Notes under the pieces: model-generated
Told to the model about the DNA's origin: nothing
What the model saw: the letters and a program-made list of their open reading frames with translations, nothing else
Database searches by the model: none
Position numbers and translations under genes: made by a program
Shown: in pieces, positions 61,488-64,000 of the stretch
How positions within the stretch are numbered: position 1 is the first letter of the stretch
How the letters are laid out: every line of letters starts with the position of its first letter
Assembly: GCF_000931465.1 (NCBI RefSeq)
Contig: NZ_CP010892.1
Coordinates: 3,743,388 to 3,807,387, forward strand
Length of the DNA: 64,000 nucleotides
Reading direction: 5' to 3'
Source of the DNA: Pseudomonas sp. MRSN 12121
Lineage (GTDB): Bacteria > Pseudomonadota > Gammaproteobacteria > Pseudomonadales > Pseudomonadaceae

Positions 61488-62669
61488 CTACAACGGCAGA
61501 CAAACGCGAAACAGGGCGCCTTCGCCGATCCTGCTGTGGACTTCGATGCTGCCGCCATGGGCCGTGACGATCTGCTCGGAAATGAACAACCCCAGGCCCA
61601 GCCCCGCCACCGCATGGTTGGCGGAGACGCGTTCGAACTGCTGGAAAATGCGCGCCTGGTTCTCCTCGCTGATGCCGATCCCGTGATCGCGCACCTCGAC
61701 CCGCGCCTGCCCCTCGGCGCGGTAGACCCGCACCTCGATCGGGCTCTTGGCGCCATAGCGCAAGGCATTGGTCAGCAGATTGGAAATCACCTGTTCGATG
61801 CGAAACTCGTCCCACTCGCCCACGACCTCTTCTTCGGCCTCCAGGCTGAGCGATGACTCGGCGGCCTCGACCTGGGGCGCGAAATTCTCCAGCAGGCCGC
61901 GCACCAGTTGCGCCAGGTCCACCCGGCTCGGCCGGATCGACAGCTTGCCGGTACGGATCCGCGAAATGTCCAGCATGTCCTCGATCAGGCGGATCAGGCT
62001 TTTGATCTGGCGCTCGTCGCGGTCGACCATGGCGTGCATCTTGTCCAGGGTGAACGCCGCGGCGTTGTCGCGGGCCAGGTGCATCTTGCGCAGCTGGGTT
62101 TCCAGGATCAGCCCGTTCAGCGGCGTGCGCACTTCATGGGCGACGATCGACATGAAGTCGTCGCGCATGCGCACCGCCTGCTCCAGCTCGTTCTGGGTAG
62201 CCTGGAGCTTCTGCAGCAGCGCCTCCTGCTCGCGCCGGCTCTGCTCCAGGGCCTCGACCTGCTGTTTCATGGCCTTGCTATGGCGGTAGAGGTCGACGAA
62301 CACATTGACCTTGCTCTTCACCGCATGGATATCCAGCGGCTTGTGCAGGAAGTCCACTGCGCCGCTTTCGTAGCCCTTGAAGGCGTAGTCGAGCTCGCGC
62401 CCGGCGGCGCTGACGAAGACGATGGGAATGTTCTTGGTCTTCTCGGTGCCGCGCATCAGCTCGGCCAGTTCGAAACCGTTCATGCCCGGCATCTGCACAT
62501 CGAGGATGGCCATGGCGAATTCATGCTGGAGCAACAGCGACAACGCTTCGTCCGCCGACAGCGCCTTGTACACCTGGCGATCCTCGCGCTTGATCAGCGC
62601 CTCGAGGGCCAGCAGGTTTTCCGGCAGATCGTCGACGATCAGCAGCTTGGCTTGGATATGACTTAACAT
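61488..62669 (-). CDS. Hybrid sensor histidine kinase with N-terminal receiver domain
   Basis: A 393-residue cytoplasmic protein. The receiver domain covers residues 7-125 with phosphoacceptor Asp57 (AILDVQMPG). A coiled-coil linker (about 130-168) leads to a HisKA domain with His178 (SIVAHEVRTPLN) and an ATPase domain with N box NLLTNALRYG, G1 DHGIGIS and G2 GLGLGLFIS. No membrane segment or sensor domain is present, so input likely comes through the receiver or through the CheB/CheR pair. Its start overlaps the cheB stop by seven bases (ATGTTAA). Confidence 0.92.
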   Translation of the reverse strand: MLSHIQAKLLIVDDLPENLLALEALIKREDRQVYKALSADEALSLLLQHEFAMAILDVQMPGMNGFELAELMRGTEKTKNIPIVFVSAAGRELDYAFKGYESGAVDFLHKPLDIHAVKSKVNVFVDLYRHSKAMKQQVEALEQSRREQEALLQKLQATQNELEQAVRMRDDFMSIVAHEVRTPLNGLILETQLRKMHLARDNAAAFTLDKMHAMVDRDERQIKSLIRLIEDMLDISRIRTGKLSIRPSRVDLAQLVRGLLENFAPQVEAAESSLSLEAEEEVVGEWDEFRIEQVISNLLTNALRYGAKSPIEVRVYRAEGQARVEVRDHGIGISEENQARIFQQFERVSANHAVAGLGLGLFISEQIVTAHGGSIEVHSRIGEGALFRVCLPL

Positions 62670-63265
62670 GCGATTCGTTCCAGCTCGACAAGCAGACGGC
62701 TGATGCCGTGCAAAGGGAGAATGTAATCCGGTTGGTGCAGCGCGAGGGCTGCCTCGGGCATGGTCGCCACCTGGGCCTCGGCCGGGTCTTGGACGATGCT
62801 CAGGCCGCCACGGCGCTTGACCTGCGCCAGGCCCTGGGCGCCGTCCTGGTTGGCGCCGGTCAGCAGCACCGCGGCCAGGCTCGGGCCATAGGCATCGGCG
62901 GCGGAGTCGAACAGGTAGTCGATGGCCGGGCGCGAATGATGCACCCGGTCTTCCTGGCTCAGGGACAGGCTGCGGTCCTGCTCCACCGACAGGTGATAAC
63001 CCGGCGCGGCGAAATACAGGGTGCCGCGCTCGATGGTCTGCTTGTCGCCCGCCTCCTGCACCGGCAGCGTCACCCGCTGGGCGAACACCTCGGCCAGCTG
63101 GCTGCGGCGCTCGTCGGGCAGGTGCAGCACCACCAGGATCGGCAGGCCGAACCCCTCGGGCAAGGCCGTGAAGATCTTCAGCAACGCCTCGACGCCACCG
63201 GCCGACGCACCGACCACGATGGCCTCCACCCGGGGCAAGGCTGCTGTGATGAGGTCGTCGTTCAT
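62663..63265 (-). CDS. CheB-type methylesterase domain protein
   Basis: A 200-residue stand-alone CheB methylesterase domain without the usual receiver. The catalytic serine is Ser21 (VVGASAGGVEAL), the histidine is His48 (VVLHLPDERRS), and the aspartate is in LLTGANQDGAQGL. It would demethylate or deamidate a chemoreceptor-like or regulatory partner. It overlaps cheR upstream (ATGA) and the hybrid kinase downstream. No CheA, CheW or receptor gene is visible in the window. Confidence 0.9.
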   Translation of the reverse strand: MNDDLITAALPRVEAIVVGASAGGVEALLKIFTALPEGFGLPILVVLHLPDERRSQLAEVFAQRVTLPVQEAGDKQTIERGTLYFAAPGYHLSVEQDRSLSLSQEDRVHHSRPAIDYLFDSAADAYGPSLAAVLLTGANQDGAQGLAQVKRRGGLSIVQDPAEAQVATMPEAALALHQPDYILPLHGISRLLVELERIAC

Positions 63266-64000
63266 GATTTGCGGTAGATCCGTTCTTGTTTGACCAGCGG
63301 GTCGAAACGCCCGGCATAGGCTGAAAAGTCCAGGGTCTCCTTGCTGCCCAGCACCAGGAACCCACGGTGGCACAGCGACTCGTGGAACAGCCCGAAGGCC
63401 CGATCCTGCAAGCGCTTGTTGAAATAGATCAAGACGTTCCGACAGGAGATCAACTGGGTTTCAGAGAATACGCTGTCGGTCGCCAGGCTGTGGTCGGCGA
63501 AGGTCACGTTCTCGCGCAGGGTCTTGTCGAATATCGCGTAGTCGTAGGCCGCCGTGTAGTAGTCGGCGAAGGAGCGCAAGCCGCCGGCCTGCTGGTAGTT
63601 CTGGGTATAGGCGCGCACGTTCTCCAGGGAAAAGATGCCCTGCTTGGCCTTCTCCAGGGAGCTGGGGTTGATGTCGGTGGCATAGATGATGGTGCGCTCC
63701 AGCAACCCTTCCTCGCGCAGCAGGATGGCCATCGAATAGACCTCCTCGCCCGTGCTGCACCCGGCGATCCAGATCTTGATCGAGGGGTAGGTCTTGAGCA
63801 GCGGCACCACTTCCTGGCGGATCGCCAGGAAGTGCGAAGGGTCGCGGAACATCTCGCTGACCGGGATCGTCAGGAATTGCAGCAACTGCATGAAGGCGCC
63901 CGGGTCGTGCAGCACCCGTTCCTGCAACGCGGAAATGGTCTTGCACTCGAACTGGCGCAGCGCATGGTTGATCCGGCGCTTGATCGAAGCGCCGGAATAG
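63262..64000 (-). CDS. CheR-type SAM-dependent methyltransferase (5' end outside the window)
   Basis: The frame is open from the right edge to the stop at 63262, giving 245 residues of the C-terminal part. It contains the CheR N-terminal helical region (SIKRRINHALRQFECKTI), TIPVSEMFRDPSHF, the SAM motif IWIAGCSTGEEVYSMAILL, and ISCRNVLIYFNKRLQ near the end. It methylates glutamates on receptor-like proteins and pairs with the adjacent CheB. The true start lies beyond 64000. Confidence 0.9.
   Translation of the reverse strand, partial: YSGASIKRRINHALRQFECKTISALQERVLHDPGAFMQLLQFLTIPVSEMFRDPSHFLAIRQEVVPLLKTYPSIKIWIAGCSTGEEVYSMAILLREEGLLERTIIYATDINPSSLEKAKQGIFSLENVRAYTQNYQQAGGLRSFADYYTAAYDYAIFDKTLRENVTFADHSLATDSVFSETQLISCRNVLIYFNKRLQDRAFGLFHESLCHRGFLVLGSKETLDFSAYAGRFDPLVKQERIYRKS

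Overview
The window is from a Pseudomonas chromosome, most likely the P. fluorescens species complex (P. chlororaphis/P. protegens-like). This rests on high GC and GC-ending codons, Pseudomonas-type REP elements, a complete pyochelin locus in the P. aeruginosa gene order, a MexEF-OprN efflux operon and a chitinase/chitin-active oxidase pair. The species assignment is inference.

Layout. 1-4.3 kb holds housekeeping genes: phosphoglucomutase, a quinone-oxidoreductase-like protein and a divergent LysR regulator. 4.46-8.08 kb holds an hxsDBCA cassette, the His-Xaa-Ser peptide-modification system. It has two radical SAM maturases and a secreted HxsA protein with six tandem His-X-Ser triplets. The cassette is less GC-rich than its flanks and is bracketed by a diverged second copy of the last 36 bp of the lysR gene. 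A fragment of an unidentified gene lies between the cassette and that copy, so the block looks like inserted DNA.

8.5-33.45 kb is the whole pyochelin locus. On the minus strand are pchEFGHI-fptABCX and pchR; on the plus strand is pchDCBA. PchA and PchB make salicylate, PchD activates it, PchE and PchF add and cyclise two cysteines, PchG reduces a ring, PchC edits, PchH/PchI are ABC exporters or importers, FptA/B/C/X take up the ferric siderophore, and PchR is the pyochelin-sensing activator. Three promoters (fptA, pchE, pchD) share a PchR-box-like element upstream of a Fur-like box.

33.6-36.7 kb holds a GH18 chitinase and an AA10 LPMO, neither with a visible signal peptide, plus a divergent LysR gene. 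36.8-45.9 kb is a tightly coupled eight-gene catabolic operon: flavin monooxygenase, RidA, DUF1028, ArgE-type deacylase, aldehyde dehydrogenase, APC permease, class III aminotransferase and an orphan periplasmic binding protein. It probably degrades an unidentified amine or N-acylated compound.

46.2-48.4 kb is an orphan Tle1-type type VI lipase with a lipoprotein immunity candidate. 48.6-54.5 kb is mexEF-oprN with a MexT-box-like site and a hairpin over the mexE ribosome-binding site. 54.8-58.1 kb is an AaeXAB-type efflux set, followed by a bestrophin-like channel and a TPR protein. 60.4-61.0 kb contains 2.5 copies of a 236-bp tandem repeat built of inverted REP-like arms. The window ends in a cheR-cheB-hybrid kinase-receiver cluster, with cheR cut by the right edge. 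I saw no tRNA, rRNA, CRISPR array or intact insertion sequence.
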